Shown here in pieces: positions 62,134-64,000 of a stretch of DNA of 64,000 bases. The DNA is from Desulfonatronospira thiodismutans ASO3-1 (GTDB lineage: Bacteria; Desulfobacterota; Desulfovibrionia; Desulfovibrionales; Desulfonatronovibrionaceae). The stretch covers positions 326,263 through 390,262 of the forward strand of contig NZ_ACJN02000003.1 in the NCBI RefSeq assembly GCF_000174435.1. The letters are read 5' to 3'. The translations under genes were made by a program, and so were the position numbers. Positions within the stretch are counted from its first letter, which is position 1, and each line of letters starts with the position of its first letter. The notes beneath the pieces are model-generated. The model was not told the origin of the DNA and did no database searches. It worked only from the letters and a program-made list of their open reading frames with translations.

Positions 62134-63722
62134 AAAAGAAAGTCCAATCCATCGATCTGGACCAAGAGCAGATCGACGCCCTTTTACAGCGCGCATCAAA
62201 AAACGAGCTGGAAGAGACAGATCTGGATATCATCAAAGCCTTGGTCCAAGCCATCCAGCTTTTGCATCAGGCTGTGGACGATAAAGCTGCCTCCATCAAG
62301 CGTCTCCTGCGCACGATCTTTGGCGCTTCTTCAGAGACAAAAAAGAAACTGTTCCAGGAGGATGACCAGCAAAACAAGGACCAGAAGAGTAGTCAAGATC
62401 CTGTACAAAAGCCTCCTGATGAAAAACCACCCAAGGGACACGGCCGAAACGGAAAAGACGACTATACCGGGGCTGCAAAATGCATATACCCTCACCAAAC
62501 CCTGAAGCCGGGCGATATCTGCCCCTTGTGCGGTCAAGGAAAAGTCTATCCCATAAAACCGAAGTTCCGCATTCGGATTACAGCCACAGCTCCACTTACA
62601 GCCAAGATCCATGAGCTTAAGAGCCTTCGCTGTAACTGCTGTCTCGAGGTGTTCACCGCAGATCCTCCAGAAGACATTGGAGAAAAAAAATACGACGAAC
62701 CTGCCCGGAGCATGATCGCCATCTTGAAGTACGGGAGCGGGTTTCCTTTTCATCGCTTGGAAAAGCTCCAGGAATCTCTGGGCATACCCCTGCCGGCCGC
62801 AACACAATGGGATCTGGTCGAACAAACTGGAACACAGCTTCTTCCTGTGTATGATGAACTCATCCGCCAAGCGGCTCAAGGTGAGGTCGTGCATAACGAC
62901 GACACCAACATGAAAATCCAGCAGCTTATCAAGGAGAACAAGGAAGCCGGGCCGAAAAGAAAAGGCATGTTCACCACCGGGATTGTCTCTGTACTTCAGG
63001 GACGCCATATTGCTCTCTTTGCCACCGGCAGACAGCATGCGGGGGAGAATCTGGAGGAGATTCTCAAAAAAAGAGACCACAACCTGCCCCCGCCAATACA
63101 CATGTGTGATGCCCTGGCCCGAAACATTCCCAAGGGCTTACAGATCATTTTAGCCAATTGCCTGACCCATGGCAGACGCAACTTTGTCGATATCCTGGAC
63201 AATTTCCCTGATGAGTGCCGGTATGTCATTGAACAGCTGGCTATTGTCTATAAAAATGATGACATGGCCAAAAAGCAGGAGATGTCTGCTCAAGAACGGC
63301 TTGTATGGCATCAACAGGAAAGCGCACCGGTTATGAGCGAACTCAAGTCCTGGGCCTGGGCCCAGCTGGAGGAGAAAAAAGTAGAGCCCAATTCAGGATT
63401 GGGCAAAGCCCTGGCTTACATGCAAAAACACTGGGATCCTCTGACTCTTTTTTTGAGAGAACCAGGTGCTCCCCTGGACAACAATATCTGCGAACGTGCC
63501 CTGAAAAAAGCCATCCAGCACCGGAAGAATTCTTTATTTTACCGCACCCTGCGCGGGGCCAGGATCGGCGATCTGTTCATGAGCTTCATTCATACCTGTC
63601 AGCTTAACAAAGTGAACTCCTTTGACTACCTGACCCAGCTTCAGAAAAACATAGAAGAGGCCCTCGCGGCTCCACAAAAATGGATGCCCTGGAACTATCG
63701 AGAAAACCTCCCCAACGAATAA
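62130..63722 (+). CDS. tnpC: IS66-family transposase TnpC
   Basis: This 530-aa DDE transposase starts with GTG at 62130. A leucine-zipper-like N-terminus (QEQIDALLQRASKNELEETDLDIIKALVQ) and a basic linker lead to a zinc finger (CPLCGQGKVYPIK; CNCCLEVF). The DDE catalytic part follows: EVVHNDDTNMKI, HMCDALARN and, at the end, NNICERALKKAIQHRKNSLFYRTLRGARIGDLFMSFIHTC with the catalytic Glu. It is apparently intact and thus potentially active. Confidence 0.95.
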   Translation: MKKKVQSIDLDQEQIDALLQRASKNELEETDLDIIKALVQAIQLLHQAVDDKAASIKRLLRTIFGASSETKKKLFQEDDQQNKDQKSSQDPVQKPPDEKPPKGHGRNGKDDYTGAAKCIYPHQTLKPGDICPLCGQGKVYPIKPKFRIRITATAPLTAKIHELKSLRCNCCLEVFTADPPEDIGEKKYDEPARSMIAILKYGSGFPFHRLEKLQESLGIPLPAATQWDLVEQTGTQLLPVYDELIRQAAQGEVVHNDDTNMKIQQLIKENKEAGPKRKGMFTTGIVSVLQGRHIALFATGRQHAGENLEEILKKRDHNLPPPIHMCDALARNIPKGLQIILANCLTHGRRNFVDILDNFPDECRYVIEQLAIVYKNDDMAKKQEMSAQERLVWHQQESAPVMSELKSWAWAQLEEKKVEPNSGLGKALAYMQKHWDPLTLFLREPGAPLDNNICERALKKAIQHRKNSLFYRTLRGARIGDLFMSFIHTCQLNKVNSFDYLTQLQKNIEEALAAPQKWMPWNYRENLPNE

Positions 63723-63845
63723 TCTCCTCCACGCCAAGCCAGCGCAATATCAACAGACCCTCCTCCTGGACCTTGAGTCATGGAGGAGGTGTCTCAACTT
63801 GTGCTGTGATAACCGAAAATTGACCAGCCCCTGAACTGGCCCTCC

Positions 63846-64000
63846 AAGCAAAGCCTACGCCAGCTGCCGTGAAATTTTTTCTGCTTACGCACGTCTGCCG
63901 AAAGTACACATACAAAGGCCCTTTCAGGCATTGCCGGTACCAGACATTTCAAGGCCAACCAGATGATTTTCCAGGAAAACGATCCCGGTGAGGGATTTTA
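63846..64000. other. Sequence to the window edge, no gene seen
   Basis: About 150 bp beyond the apparent end of the IS66-type element. No supported reading frame, RNA or repeat; the neighbouring gene probably starts outside the window. Confidence 0.4.

Larger units (their letters stand above)
60404..63845. mobile_element. IS66-type insertion element (ends approximate)
   Basis: This region holds tnpA, tnpB and tnpC on the plus strand plus a DruA-like gene. Faint complementary ends occur (GAGGGCC at 60404-60410 and GGCCCTC at 63839-63845; CTGG...TCGGT at 60410-60424 and its partner near 63811-63827) but they match poorly, and I found no 8-bp duplication, so the true borders may differ by some tens of bases. 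The element looks intact in its coding part. Confidence 0.7.

Overview
The window looks like a chromosomal segment of a GC-rich, Gram-negative sulfate-reducer-type deltaproteobacterium (Desulfovibrionales-like). This is inferred from the mix of housekeeping genes (GlnRS, ThiD, ProC, Ndk, RibF, RsfS, GpmI), the many outer-membrane and lipoprotein genes and the gene order. I could not place the species by comparison.

Layout. 1-584: 3' end of a Lon-like protease gene. 588-6472 (minus): a complete RND efflux operon (TolC channel, lipoprotein adaptor, inner-membrane pump) with a good sigma70-type promoter at 6622-6649. 6694-6770: tRNA-Arg(TCG). 6771-33304 (minus): a large type II fatty-acid/polyketide cluster. 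33906-38824: a small membrane protein, then shikimate kinase, TrmH, TlyA and glucan phosphorylase. 39073-47866 (plus): dut, argD, a small ORF, prmA, an endonuclease III homologue, an EnvC-like protein, a CtpA-type protease, a divergent polysaccharide deacetylase, ndk and proC. 47892-55841 (minus): thiD, glnS, a hybrid histidine kinase and recD2. 56164-59861 (plus): thioredoxin-like protein, ribF, rsfS, gpmI and a small four-Cys protein. 59897-60375: diverged repeat copies. 60404-63845: an IS66-type element that carries a DruA-like (DUF4338) gene between tnpB and tnpC.

The main system is the 6.8-33.3 kb cluster. It has four ketosynthases with intact Cys-His-His, two ketosynthase-like proteins without the Cys, two acyl carrier proteins, two hot-dog dehydratases, a ketoreductase, a thioesterase, a PaaK-like AMP ligase, PlsC-like and LpxL-like acyltransferases, a GT2-DUF2062 glycosyltransferase, and the LolA / MMPL / DUF3261 export trio. 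That set is the hallmark of aryl polyene (APE) clusters. Added to it are three consecutive B12-type radical SAM proteins, a radical SAM/SPASM protein and a phytoene-desaturase-like flavoprotein. Clusters combining ketosynthases, radical SAM enzymes and a phytoene-desaturase-like enzyme have been proposed for ladderane lipids. My inference is that the locus makes a membrane-exported, lipid-anchored polyene that is further modified by radical chemistry (methylation, cyclisation or isomerisation). Many of the genes overlap by 4 to 22 nt, so they are probably transcribed and translated together.

Non-coding structure is also notable. There are two MITE-like elements with perfect inverted ends and matching 7-8 bp flanking duplications (43788-43925 and 53174-53351), and two heptanucleotide tandem arrays that abut stop codons (36205-36260 and 50432-50515), one with a dispersed copy at 39004-39024.
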